A stretch of DNA of 48,032 nt from Actinomycetota bacterium (lineage in GTDB: Bacteria > Actinomycetota > Thermoleophilia > Gaiellales > Gaiellaceae), in the NCBI GenBank assembly GCA_005884575.1, contig VAWW01000045.1, forward strand, positions 16,762-64,793, written 5' to 3'. The position numbers were made by a program, and so were the translations under genes. Positions 16,819 through 24,168 of this stretch are shown piece by piece. The notes under the pieces are model-generated. The model was not told where the DNA came from. It saw only the letters and a program-made list of their open reading frames with translations, and searched no databases. The stretch's first letter is position 1. Every line of letters starts with the position of its first letter.

Positions 16819-16868
16819 GACTTTGGCAGGATAGGGACCCGCCGCCCCGAGCGCAAATCGCGCTGCGC

Positions 16869-17327
16869 TCAGGCCTCGCCGTCCTCGTAGCGGAAGATCC
16901 GGAAGAGCGGCCCGTCGCCGGCGTGCGACGCGGTGCGCGCCATCACGGAGATCTGGCCGCTGTCGGGATACTCGACCGACTCGACGCGCACGTCGCGGTT
17001 CGAGACGACGAGGTAGCGCACGGGCTCGTCGCCGCGGTTCTGCACCTGATGCGCGCCGTCCGGGCCCGGCGGAAAGTCGACCACCTCGCCCTCCTCGAGT
17101 TCGCGCTCGCCAGCCGGCGTTCGCAGCGTCGCGCGGCCGCGGAGCATCACGAGCAGCTCCTCCGCGCCGTGGTGGAAGTGGTACAGGCCGCCCGTCGCGC
17201 CGGGCGGGAGCTCGTAGAGCGTCGCGCCGAGATGCTCGCCCCGCGGGAGCGTCCGCGAGCGCCCGCCGCCCTGCCACTCCTCCTCCCCGAGGGATTCCCA
17301 GTCGTCCGCCCAGATCGTCTCGGCCAT
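16869..17327 (-). CDS. Cupin-domain protein
   Basis: 152 residues with one cupin barrel. Motif 1 is GGLYHFHHGAEELLVMLRG (the His/Glu metal ligands are visible) and motif 2 is EGEVVDFPPGPDGAHQVQN. The fold could serve as a sugar isomerase, an oxygenase or a sensor; no substrate can be assigned. Its ATG shares a base with the stop of the 57-residue gene upstream (TGATG), so the two are translated together, divergently from the WYL regulator. Confidence 0.85.
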   Translation of the reverse strand: MAETIWADDWESLGEEEWQGGGRSRTLPRGEHLGATLYELPPGATGGLYHFHHGAEELLVMLRGRATLRTPAGERELEEGEVVDFPPGPDGAHQVQNRGDEPVRYLVVSNRDVRVESVEYPDSGQISVMARTASHAGDGPLFRIFRYEDGEA

Positions 17328-17500
17328 CAGGCGGCGCGCGGCGGGTCGTCATCCATCCACGGCGCGGGCGGCGGATCCGCGCCGAGCCACTCGACGAGCT
17401 CCGGCTCGCGCATCAGGCGCTCCGCGAGGGCGACGAGTTGGTGGTCGCCCCTCGTCTCCTCGCGCTCGTCGCCGCCGGAAATCGGCTCCAGATTTGCCAT
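17327..17500 (-). CDS. 57-residue hypothetical protein coupled to the cupin gene
   Basis: Frame MANLEPISGGDEREETRGDH...RAA. It is acidic and soluble, with a central helix (LVALAERLMREPELVEWLG) and a proline-rich end. GGAGG sits eight to nine bases before the ATG, and the stop overlaps the cupin start, which makes it a convincing gene despite its size. The family is not recognised. Confidence 0.7.
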   Translation of the reverse strand: MANLEPISGGDEREETRGDHQLVALAERLMREPELVEWLGADPPPAPWMDDDPPRAA

Positions 17501-17571
17501 GCGACACCTCCGTCTCGGGCTGAGGCTCGAGCCTACTGGCTAATCCCGCCATCTTCTGTCATGTTTTCCGA

Positions 17572-18498
17572 ATGCGCGCGACTCGGCTCGTCTCGCTGCT
17601 CTTGCTGCTGCAGACGCGCGGCCTGCTGACGGCCGCCGAGCTCGCCGAGCGGCTCGAGGTCTCCGTCCGGACCGTCCACCGCGACGTCGAGTCGCTCGCT
17701 GCCGCGGGCGTTCCCGTCGAGGCCGTACGGGGACCCGCGGGCGGTTACCGGCTCGCGGGCGGCTACCGGACGCGCCTGACCGGACTGACCGCGGACGAGG
17801 CCGAAGCGCTCTTCGCGGCCGGGATGCCCGGCCCCGCCGCGGAGCTCGGCCTCGGTGGGGAGCTCGCGACGGCGCGCCTGAAGGTGCTCGCCGCGCTGCC
17901 GGCCGAGCTCCAGGAGCGCGCGACAGCGGCCTCGCGCCTCTTCCACCTCGACACGCGGGGGTGGTTCCGCGCCGGCGACCGCGTCCCGCACCTCCCGGCG
18001 ATCGCCGAGGCGGTTTGGCATCGCCGGCGCGTGCGGCTTCGCTACCGGGAGGGGCCGCGGACCGTCCAGCGGACGATCGATCCGCTCGGGCTCGTCCTGA
18101 AGGGCGGTGCCTGGTACCTCGTCGCGCGGCGGTCGGTCGGCATGCGCGTCTACCGCGTCTCGCGGGTCGCCGGAGTGCGGGCGCTGGAGCAGCGCTGCGA
18201 GCCGCCGGCCGGCTTCGAGCTCGCGGCGTTCTGGGACGAGTGGTCGCGTGCCTTCGAGCAAGGGCGGCCGCGGATCGAGGTGACGGTTCGCATCTCGGCC
18301 GACGTTCGCCGCCACCTGGGCGACGATCAGCGCGTCGAGGCCGACGGTCGGGTCGTCGTCGGCTTCCAGACCCTGGACGACGCGTATCGCGAGCTGCTCC
18401 GCTTCGGCGCCGACGCGGAGGTCCTCGAGCCGCGCGAGCTGCGCGAACGGATCGCCCAGACGGCCGCGGCGACCGCGGCGCTCTACCACGCGGCTTGA
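17572..18498 (+). CDS. YafY/WYL-type transcriptional regulator
   Basis: 308 residues. The N-terminal winged helix (LQTRGLLTAAELAERLEVSVRTVHRDVESL) is of the DeoR/HTH_11 type. It is followed by GVPVEAVRGPAGGYRLAGGYR, a middle WYL domain (IDPLGLVLKGGAWYLVARR) and a C-terminal WCX extension. WYL regulators sense ligands such as nucleic acids or nucleotides. The gene diverges from the 57-residue/cupin operon across about 70 bases, the usual layout for control of a neighbouring operon. Confidence 0.9.
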   Translation: MRATRLVSLLLLLQTRGLLTAAELAERLEVSVRTVHRDVESLAAAGVPVEAVRGPAGGYRLAGGYRTRLTGLTADEAEALFAAGMPGPAAELGLGGELATARLKVLAALPAELQERATAASRLFHLDTRGWFRAGDRVPHLPAIAEAVWHRRRVRLRYREGPRTVQRTIDPLGLVLKGGAWYLVARRSVGMRVYRVSRVAGVRALEQRCEPPAGFELAAFWDEWSRAFEQGRPRIEVTVRISADVRRHLGDDQRVEADGRVVVGFQTLDDAYRELLRFGADAEVLEPRELRERIAQTAAATAALYHAA

Positions 18499-18530
18499 CG
18501 CGAGACGCGCTCGTTCGCCACGCTGACGCG

Positions 18531-19163
18531 GTGCCCTCACCGACCACGTACGCGCTCTTCGTGCTCGCGGCCCTCGCGCTGCTCGTGATTCCCGGGCCCG
18601 CAGTGCTCTACGTCGTCGCGCAGAGCGTCGGCGGCGGGAAGCGCGCCGGCCTCTCGTCGGTGCTCGGCTTGCACACCGGCACGCTCGTCCACATCGCTGC
18701 CGCAGCTGCCGGCATCTCGGGCTTGGTCGTCGCGTCGGCGACGGCGTTCTCGGTCGTGAAGTACGTGGGCGCGGCCTACCTGATCGTGATGGGGCTGCGG
18801 CGCCTCGCAACGCGGGAGCGCGTCGTCGAGGTTGTCCCGGTCGTCGATCATCGGCGGCTGTACCGGGACGGAATCGTCGTCAACGTCCTGAACCCGAAGA
18901 CGGCGCTCTTCTTCCTCGCCTTCCTGCCGCAGTTCGTCGATCAGCACGGCAGCGTCCCGCTCGAGGTCGTCGCGCTCGGCCTCACGTTCCTCGGGCTCGG
19001 GCTCGTGACCGACTCGCTGTGGGCCATCGGCGCCGGCGCGGCGGGCGAGCGGTTGCGCCGGAGCCCCGTGTTTCCGCGCGTCGAGCGGTGGGCCAGCGGC
19101 TCGATCTTCGTCGGCCTCGGCGTGGCGACTGCCGTTGCCGGCGCGCATCGCTCCAAGACTTGA
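18531..19163 (+). CDS. LysE/RhtB-family amino-acid exporter
   Basis: 210 residues with six hydrophobic segments. It opens FVLAALALLVIPGPAVLYVV, the family start with the conserved PGP. GKRAGLSSVLGLHTGTLVHI and the later NVLNPKTALFFLAFLPQFV are diagnostic of the LysE superfamily. The transported compound (an amino acid or derivative) is unknown. GTG 18531 follows 32 bases after the WYL gene. Its stop is immediately followed by the probable glnA promoter. Confidence 0.92.
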   Translation: MPSPTTYALFVLAALALLVIPGPAVLYVVAQSVGGGKRAGLSSVLGLHTGTLVHIAAAAAGISGLVVASATAFSVVKYVGAAYLIVMGLRRLATRERVVEVVPVVDHRRLYRDGIVVNVLNPKTALFFLAFLPQFVDQHGSVPLEVVALGLTFLGLGLVTDSLWAIGAGAAGERLRRSPVFPRVERWASGSIFVGLGVATAVAGAHRSKT

Positions 19164-19164
19164 C

Positions 19165-19194
19165 TTGACCCGCGTCCGCAGCGCCCGCTAACGT
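19165..19194 (+). promoter_or_regulatory. Probable sigma-70 type promoter of glnA
   Basis: TTGACC at 19165-19170 and TAACGT at 19189-19194 are separated by 18 bases. Transcription would start near 19201, just before the first hairpin of the glnA leader. The call rests on motif match and position. Confidence 0.55.
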
Positions 19195-19204
19195 GGTCGT
19201 AGGA

Positions 19205-19273
19205 CGTCCGCCGTCGAAGGCGGGCGCCGAGGCAACGGAGCCTCACGTTCCCCCGGGATCGTGGGGCTTTTTT
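19205..19273 (+). promoter_or_regulatory. glnA leader: two hexaloop hairpins and an overlapping intrinsic terminator (ANTAR-like)
   Basis: Hairpin P1 pairs 19205-19212 with 19219-19226 (one G-U), loop GTCGAA. P2 pairs GAGGC 19229-19233 with GCCTC 19240-19244, loop AACGGA. The terminator pairs AGCCTCACG 19239-19247 with CGTGGGGCT 19260-19268 and runs into six T (19268-19273). P2 and the terminator use the same bases and exclude each other. ANTAR regulators bind paired hexaloop hairpins whose loops carry A at position 1 and G at position 4. P2 fits fully; P1 has the G but not the A. Expected result: an activated ANTAR protein holds P2 and lets transcription reach glnA. Confidence 0.6.
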
Positions 19274-19299
19274 CGTGGACCAGCGTCAGGAGGACGACG

Positions 19300-20742
19300 G
19301 TGTCGGAACTCGAGATCAAGCACTACCTGGAGGCAAACGGGACCAAGCCGCACCCGCGTGAGGCGCTGGAATGGGCCGGCGAGACGCGCGCGGTGATGGT
19401 CGACCTGAAGTTCTGCGACCTGCTCGGCACCTGGCAGCACGTGTCGCTGCCGATCTCGGCGCTCGACGAGTCGGCCTTCGACGAGGGACTCGGCTTCGAC
19501 GGGTCTTCGATCCGCGGTTGGCAGGGGATCTCCGAGTCGGACATGTTGCTCATGCCCGACGCGTCGAGCGCGATGCTCGATCCGTTCACCGAGGCGCCGA
19601 CGCTGTCGCTCGTCTGCGAGATCGTGGATCCCGTGACGCACGAGCCGTACGGCAAGGACCCGCGCCGGATCGCGAAGCGCGCCGAGGAGTACCTGCGCTC
19701 GACGGGGATCGCGGACACGTGCTTCGTCGGGCCCGAGTGCGAGTTCTTCGTCTTCGACGAGGTCTCCTACGAGCTCGGCCCGAACGCCGCACACTACTCC
19801 GTCGACTCGGCCGAGGGCCATTGGAACTGCGGCAGGCCCGGGCTCGGCTACACGGTGCGGGAGAAGGAGGGGTACTTCCCGCCCGCCCCGCACGACACGC
19901 TGCACGACCTGCGGACGCGAATGGTGCTGACGCTCGAGCGGCTCGGGATCCCGTGCGAGTTCCATCACCACGAGGTCGCCTCGGGCGGCCAGTGCGAGAT
20001 CGACCTCCGTTTCCAGAGCCTGACGCGAATGGCCGACCAGGTCATGACCTACAAGTACGTCGTCAAGAACGTCGCGCGCGCGGCGGGCAAATCCGTGACG
20101 TTCATGCCGAAGCCGATCTTCGGGGACAACGGCTCGGGCATGCACTGTCACCAGTCTCTGTGGATGGAGGGGACGCCGCTCTTCGCGGACAAGTCCGGTC
20201 CGGCCGGTCTGTCGCGGCTCGCGCGCGGCTACGTCGCGGGACTGCTCGCGCATGCACCGGCGCTGCTCGCACTCTGCGCGCCGACGACCAACTCCTACCG
20301 CCGGCTCGTACCCGGCTACGAGGCACCGGTCAATCTGGCGTACTCGTCGCGGAACCGCTCGGCGTGCATCCGCATCCCGATGTACTCCGACTCCGCGAAG
20401 GCAAAGCGGATCGAGTTCCGCTGTCCCGACCCGACTGCGAATCCGTACCTCGCGTTCGCGGCGATGATGATGGCCGGGCTCGACGGGATCGAGCGCGGGC
20501 TCGACCCGGGTGACCCGTCCGACTTCGACCTCTTCGAAGACGACCACGACGTCGCGCAGGTGCCGGGCTCGCTCGCCGAGGCGCTTGACGCGCTCGAGGC
20601 GGATCATGCGTTCCTGCTCGACGGCGATGTCTTCTCGGAGGAGCTGATCCGGACCTGGATCGACTACAAGCGCGTGAACGAAGTCGATCCGGTGCGGCTA
20701 CGGCCGCATCCGATGGAGTTCTCGCTCTACTACGACTGCTAG
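19300..20742 (+). CDS. glnA: Glutamine synthetase type I
   Basis: 480 residues. It has the beta-grasp domain with [26 protein letters not shown], metal-ligand GPECEFFVF, the ATP motif [15 protein letters not shown], and the Arg loop [22 protein letters not shown]. It makes glutamine from glutamate, ammonia and ATP. GTG 19300 has AGGAGG seven bases upstream. In E. coli-type enzymes the C-terminal loop carries the adenylylated Tyr in NLYDLPPEE; here the matching place reads [18 protein letters not shown], with Phe and a shorter loop. Control by GlnE adenylylation is therefore unlikely, which fits with control in the RNA leader. Confidence 0.95.
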   Translation: MSELEIKHYLEANGTKPHPREALEWAGETRAVMVDLKFCDLLGTWQHVSLPISALDESAFDEGLGFDGSSIRGWQGISESDMLLMPDASSAMLDPFTEAPTLSLVCEIVDPVTHEPYGKDPRRIAKRAEEYLRSTGIADTCFVGPECEFFVFDEVSYELGPNAAHYSVDSAEGHWNCGRPGLGYTVREKEGYFPPAPHDTLHDLRTRMVLTLERLGIPCEFHHHEVASGGQCEIDLRFQSLTRMADQVMTYKYVVKNVARAAGKSVTFMPKPIFGDNGSGMHCHQSLWMEGTPLFADKSGPAGLSRLARGYVAGLLAHAPALLALCAPTTNSYRRLVPGYEAPVNLAYSSRNRSACIRIPMYSDSAKAKRIEFRCPDPTANPYLAFAAMMMAGLDGIERGLDPGDPSDFDLFEDDHDVAQVPGSLAEALDALEADHAFLLDGDVFSEELIRTWIDYKRVNEVDPVRLRPHPMEFSLYYDC

Positions 20743-20750
20743 CGCGGACG

Positions 20751-21281
20751 ATGCTGGAGCTCGGCGCACGTCTGGACGGCCGGCCGGCGGAGGCGCGCGC
20801 GGAGCTCCGGGCGCTCGTCCCCGCCGACTGGCCGGCGTCCGCACGAATCTACTGGGACGGGATCCGATCCGGGCTCGCGACCTTCGAGACCGAGGTGCCG
20901 ACCTGGGGCGACTGGGACGCGGAGCATCTGGACGAGCCTCGCCTGGTCGCGACCGTCTGGGACGAAGTCGTCGGGTGGGCGGCGCTGAGCCCGGTCTCGT
21001 CTCGTCGCTGCTACCGGGGCGTGGTGGAGGACAGCGTCTACGTCGCGGACGGGCAACGCGGATCCGGCATCGGCCGGCTGCTTCTCGACGCGCTCGTGCG
21101 GCGGGCGGAGACGGCCGGGATCTGGACCGTCCAGGCGTCGATCTTCCCGGAGAACCGAGCGTCCGTCGCCCTGCACCTCCGCTGCGGCTTCCGGATCGTC
21201 GGCGCCCGCGAGCGCATCGGCCGGCGGGACGGGCTCTGGCGGGACACGCTTCTGTTGGAGCGGCGCAGCGCGATCGCCTGA
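20751..21281 (+). CDS. GNAT N-acetyltransferase (phosphinothricin/MnaT-like)
   Basis: 176 residues. VPADWPASARIYWDGIRSGLATFET and VPTWGDWD are close to the start of the Pat/Bar/YncA branch, which acetylates phosphinothricin, methionine sulfone or similar amino acids. The acetyl-CoA loop is RGSGIGRLLLDAL, followed by IFPENRASVALHLRCGFR. It lies 8 bases after glnA and is probably co-transcribed. A link to glutamine metabolism is plausible, since phosphinothricin is a GlnA inhibitor, but unproven. Confidence 0.88.
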   Translation: MLELGARLDGRPAEARAELRALVPADWPASARIYWDGIRSGLATFETEVPTWGDWDAEHLDEPRLVATVWDEVVGWAALSPVSSRRCYRGVVEDSVYVADGQRGSGIGRLLLDALVRRAETAGIWTVQASIFPENRASVALHLRCGFRIVGARERIGRRDGLWRDTLLLERRSAIA

Positions 21282-21299
21282 GTACAGCTTGTCGCGCTA

Positions 21300-21326
21300 A
21301 GCCAAGCGAGCGTGTCGCGCTTGGCT
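21300..21326. terminator. Bidirectional terminator-like hairpin
   Basis: AGCCAAGCG (21300-21308) is inverted as CGCTTGGCT (21318-21326) between the convergent GNAT and L,D-transpeptidase genes. There is no long T tract. Short direct repeats (TGTCGCGCT twice, AGTACAG twice) surround it. Confidence 0.5.
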
Positions 21327-21337
21327 AGTACAGGCTT

Positions 21338-22384
21338 TCAACCGATATAGATCGGCGTCCCGTAGGGGACGAGCTCGTACAGCTCCTCCACGTCCGGAAT
21401 CGACATGCGGATGCAGCCGTGCGACGCGGCGGAGCCGAGCGAGCCGATGTTGTCAGTGCCGTGGATGCCGGCGCCGTTGTAGAAGCCCATCCAGCGCGCC
21501 TTGATCGGATCCTGCGGGCCGGGCGGGATTACGCGGCCTGCGAGCTCGCCCGCCCACGGGCTCTTCGGGACATGCCACGAGGGGTTCACCTGCTTGTCGT
21601 CGATCTTGTAGAGCCCCGCCGGCGTCTCGAGCCCGGCCTGGCCGACCGCGATTCGATACGTCCTGACGAGCTTCAGCCGGCGGAACAGGCGCAGGCTGAA
21701 CGTCCCACGGCTCACCGTGATGAATGCTGGATATCGCCGCGGCAGCTGCGCCGTGCTCACGTCCGGCCGCACGACGCGGGTGGGAACGGCGAGGGTACGC
21801 GCGGCGCGCGGATCGACGAGCCGACGCCGGAGCTCGGCCGCGAGCGCGTCCCGGCGCACGGCGATCCCTTCCCGGGATGGCCGCACCCGGACCGCGACCG
21901 CGTTCGCCACGACCTCCGCCGACCGCGCCGGCCGGTCCACCTTCCGCGCGACGTCCCGGACGAAGCGCTGGATCGCGGCCGTGGAGTACGCGGCGCGCAG
22001 CGGGAGGGCGACGTCGACGCTCCGTCCCCGCACGTCGCGCGCGAACCGCTCGAGCAGGCTCCCCCGCCGGCTCAGGGCGACCGCGTCGGCGACCATGCGA
22101 TCGACCTCGACCGCCAGTCCGGCGCGCTGCGGGTCGACGACGAAACGCCGTGGCCCGAACCTGAGCACGAGCGGCCGCTCGAGTCTGGGCACGAGCGCGC
22201 GCGCGACCCGTGCCCGCGCCTTCGCCTCCGTGAGGCCGCCGACCTCGACGCCGGCGACCGTCACGCCCCGGGCGACGGTATGCGCGCGCGAGGCGTCGTC
22301 GAAGTACACGTACGCCGCCGCCGCGTTGACGGCGACGGCGAGCGTCCCCACGACGACGGCGCTCCAGGTAAGCCAGCTTCTCAT
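21338..22384 (-). CDS. L,D-transpeptidase (YkuD) with peptidoglycan-binding-like domain
   Basis: 348 residues. An N-terminal hydrophobic anchor (LTWSAVVVGTLAVAVNAAAAYVYF) is followed by a PG_binding_4-like region (ARGVTVAGVEVGGLTEAKAR) and a C-terminal YkuD domain starting FITVSRGTFSLRLFRR. The active site is HGTDNIG...SHGCIRM, with the catalytic Cys and His. Such enzymes form 3-3 cross-links or attach proteins to peptidoglycan outside the membrane. It adds to the cell-wall genes 4 kb downstream but has its own transcription unit. Confidence 0.93.
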   Translation of the reverse strand: MRSWLTWSAVVVGTLAVAVNAAAAYVYFDDASRAHTVARGVTVAGVEVGGLTEAKARARVARALVPRLERPLVLRFGPRRFVVDPQRAGLAVEVDRMVADAVALSRRGSLLERFARDVRGRSVDVALPLRAAYSTAAIQRFVRDVARKVDRPARSAEVVANAVAVRVRPSREGIAVRRDALAAELRRRLVDPRAARTLAVPTRVVRPDVSTAQLPRRYPAFITVSRGTFSLRLFRRLKLVRTYRIAVGQAGLETPAGLYKIDDKQVNPSWHVPKSPWAGELAGRVIPPGPQDPIKARWMGFYNGAGIHGTDNIGSLGSAASHGCIRMSIPDVEELYELVPYGTPIYIG

Positions 22385-22436
22385 CGCTGCATCCGCTTCT
22401 TTAGACGATCTGGAAACGAAAAGGAATACTCGCCGG

Positions 22437-23132
22437 ATGCGCTACCAGTTCGTGGACTGCCGCTGGGAGCTCGGCAATCCGGCGCGTGGGGGCGAGCTCT
22501 ACCGCGCGGGACACATCCCGGGCGCGTCGTTCCTCGACGTGGACGAGGATCTCTCCGACCTGTCCGTTCCCGATGCGGGACGCCACCCGCTGCCGACCGC
22601 CGGGCGGTTCGCCGCCGCCGCCTCGCGGGCAGGGATCGGCGAGGGGGTCTTCGTCGTGGCGTACGGCAACGGCGGCGGCGCCGAGCGGCTCTGGTGGCTG
22701 CTCCGCCACTTCGGCCACGACGACTGCGCCGTCGTGGACGTCGGAAGCTGGCACGGGCCCCTGACCGCCGGGGCCGAGCCGGCCCAGCCGGCGAGCTTCG
22801 TCCCGCGGCCGCGCTCGGGCGACACGATCGACGCCGACGAGATCGGCGCGCGCCCCGAGCTCGTGCTCGTCGACGCCCGGATCCCGTCCCGGTGGCGCGG
22901 CGAGCCGAACCCGATCGACACGGTGCCGGGCCGGATCCCGGGCGCCGTCAACGCGCCGTGGAACGAGCCGCTGCCCGAGCTGCCCGGAGGAGAGATCGTC
23001 GCCTACTGCGGGTCGGGCGTCACCGCGTGCGTCGTCCTCCACCGCCTCTATCTCCACGGCCGCGAGGGCCGGCTCTACCCCGGCTCGTGGAGCGAGTGGT
23101 CGGCGCGCGGGCTCCCCGTGGAGAAGAACTAG
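22437..23132 (+). CDS. Thiosulfate/3-mercaptopyruvate sulfurtransferase-like protein (two rhodanese domains)
   Basis: 231 residues. The N-terminal inactive rhodanese domain starts FVDCRWELGNPARGGELYRAGHIPGA. The C-terminal domain has LVLVDARIPSRWRGE, the DTVPGRIPGAVNAPWNEP region, and active-site YCGSGVTAC with the catalytic Cys. It transfers sulfane sulfur to cyanide or thiols. It is shorter than typical tandem sulfurtransferases (about 280) but both domains are recognisable. AAAGGA precedes the ATG. It diverges from the L,D-transpeptidase. Confidence 0.9.
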   Translation: MRYQFVDCRWELGNPARGGELYRAGHIPGASFLDVDEDLSDLSVPDAGRHPLPTAGRFAAAASRAGIGEGVFVVAYGNGGGAERLWWLLRHFGHDDCAVVDVGSWHGPLTAGAEPAQPASFVPRPRSGDTIDADEIGARPELVLVDARIPSRWRGEPNPIDTVPGRIPGAVNAPWNEPLPELPGGEIVAYCGSGVTACVVLHRLYLHGREGRLYPGSWSEWSARGLPVEKN

Positions 23133-23644
23133 GCCGTCGCCGCGCCGAGCTGGCCCAGGTACGGCGCCCAGGTCACCGGCACGCGCGGCGCCGCGAGCTT
23201 GATGAAGAGCACCGGCTGCGGCGGCTTCGGCGCTGTCCGGAGATGCAGGCCGGACTCCTCGGGCGTGCGGTTCCCCTTGCGCAGGTTGCAGGGCGCGCAT
23301 GCCGTGACGACGTTCTCCCAGACCGACTCGCCGCCCTTCGAGCGTGGAATGACGTGGTCGAGCGTCAGCCGCCCGCCCGAGGTGCCGCAGTAGACGCAGC
23401 GCCAGTTGTCCCGGGCGAACAGGGCCCGCCGGGAGATCTTCCGCTGGATCGCCCGCGGGACGCGGACGTACTGGACGAGCCGGATCACGTGGGGCCAGGA
23501 GAAGGAGTGGGTGGCGCTCCTGAGCGGCTGGTCGAGCTCCTCGACCACCTCGGCCTTGCCCTTGTACACGAGCACGTGCGCCCGCCGAACGGTGCAGACG
23601 TTCAGCGGCTCGTAGCTCGCATTCAGGACGAGTACCTGTTGCAA
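23129..23644 (-). CDS. HNH endonuclease family protein
   Basis: 171 residues. The N-terminal part is QVLVLNASYEPLNVCTVRRA. The HNH domain contains CVYCGTSGGRLTLDHVIPRSKGG, then WENVVTACAPCNLRKGNRTP: two CxxC zinc pairs, the catalytic DH and the Asn. This standalone type is widespread in actinobacteria and cyanobacteria and sits outside any mobile element. A role as a repair or restriction nuclease is not established. It overlaps the sulfurtransferase end by four bases. Confidence 0.9.
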   Translation of the reverse strand: MQQVLVLNASYEPLNVCTVRRAHVLVYKGKAEVVEELDQPLRSATHSFSWPHVIRLVQYVRVPRAIQRKISRRALFARDNWRCVYCGTSGGRLTLDHVIPRSKGGESVWENVVTACAPCNLRKGNRTPEESGLHLRTAPKPPQPVLFIKLAAPRVPVTWAPYLGQLGAATA

Positions 23645-23676
23645 TTCAGCCCGAAGAGTAGCCGCAGGACCGGCTT

Positions 23677-24159
23677 TTACCCAGCCATGGCGCGCTCGAC
23701 GGCCTCCAGCTCCTCCGGGGAGAGGGCGACCGAGGCCCGGCCCCGGTCGAGCTCCTTCAGGTAGATCCGGGCGTAGTCCCGGCCCTGAATCGCGCTGAGC
23801 ACGAGCCCGGTCCGCCCGGAGTCGAGCAGCGCGACCGACGCCGACTGCTGGCCGCCAGCGTCCTTGTAGGCGTCGTAGCGGACGAGCCCCGTCCGGGCCA
23901 GCGATAGATCGACACGCTGGTCGACTCGGGACAGGGCCGCGGCGAGCTCGTCGACGGCCCGGTGGAGATCGTCGATTCGGCCCTGGAGCGAGACGGCGAA
24001 GTCGACGAGGTCGGCCTTGCCGCCGCCGAGCAGGACGAGCTGGGCCTCCCGGACGCGCCGGAGCCGGAGATAGAACAACGTGGCGAGGACGAGCGCGACG
24101 ACGGCTGCGGCGGCTGCCCCGATCGCGATCCAGCCTGCGACGGAGCTCGAGAAGCTCAC
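23677..24159 (-). CDS. DUF4446 family membrane-anchored protein
   Basis: 160 residues with one N-terminal membrane helix (IAIGAAAAAVVALVLATLFYLRLRR). A coiled-coil segment (LQGRIDDLHRAVDELAAALSRVDQ) and the conserved LARTGLVRYDAYKDAGGQQSASVALLD block follow, characteristic of DUF4446. Its function is unknown. The gene is ten bases downstream of the membrane protein at 24169-25317 and probably in the same unit. Confidence 0.85.
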   Translation of the reverse strand: MSFSSSVAGWIAIGAAAAAVVALVLATLFYLRLRRVREAQLVLLGGGKADLVDFAVSLQGRIDDLHRAVDELAAALSRVDQRVDLSLARTGLVRYDAYKDAGGQQSASVALLDSGRTGLVLSAIQGRDYARIYLKELDRGRASVALSPEELEAVERAMAG

Positions 24160-24168
24160 GCCCGCACG

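Noticed and set aside
19205-19273. Glutamine riboswitch (glnA motif) upstream of glnA
   Set aside because: The conserved glnA-motif bases are not visible; the hairpin pair with overlapping terminator fits antitermination better.
23129-23644. HNH protein as part of a homing or restriction system
   Set aside because: No intron, intein, methylase or second nuclease nearby; it looks like the common standalone family.
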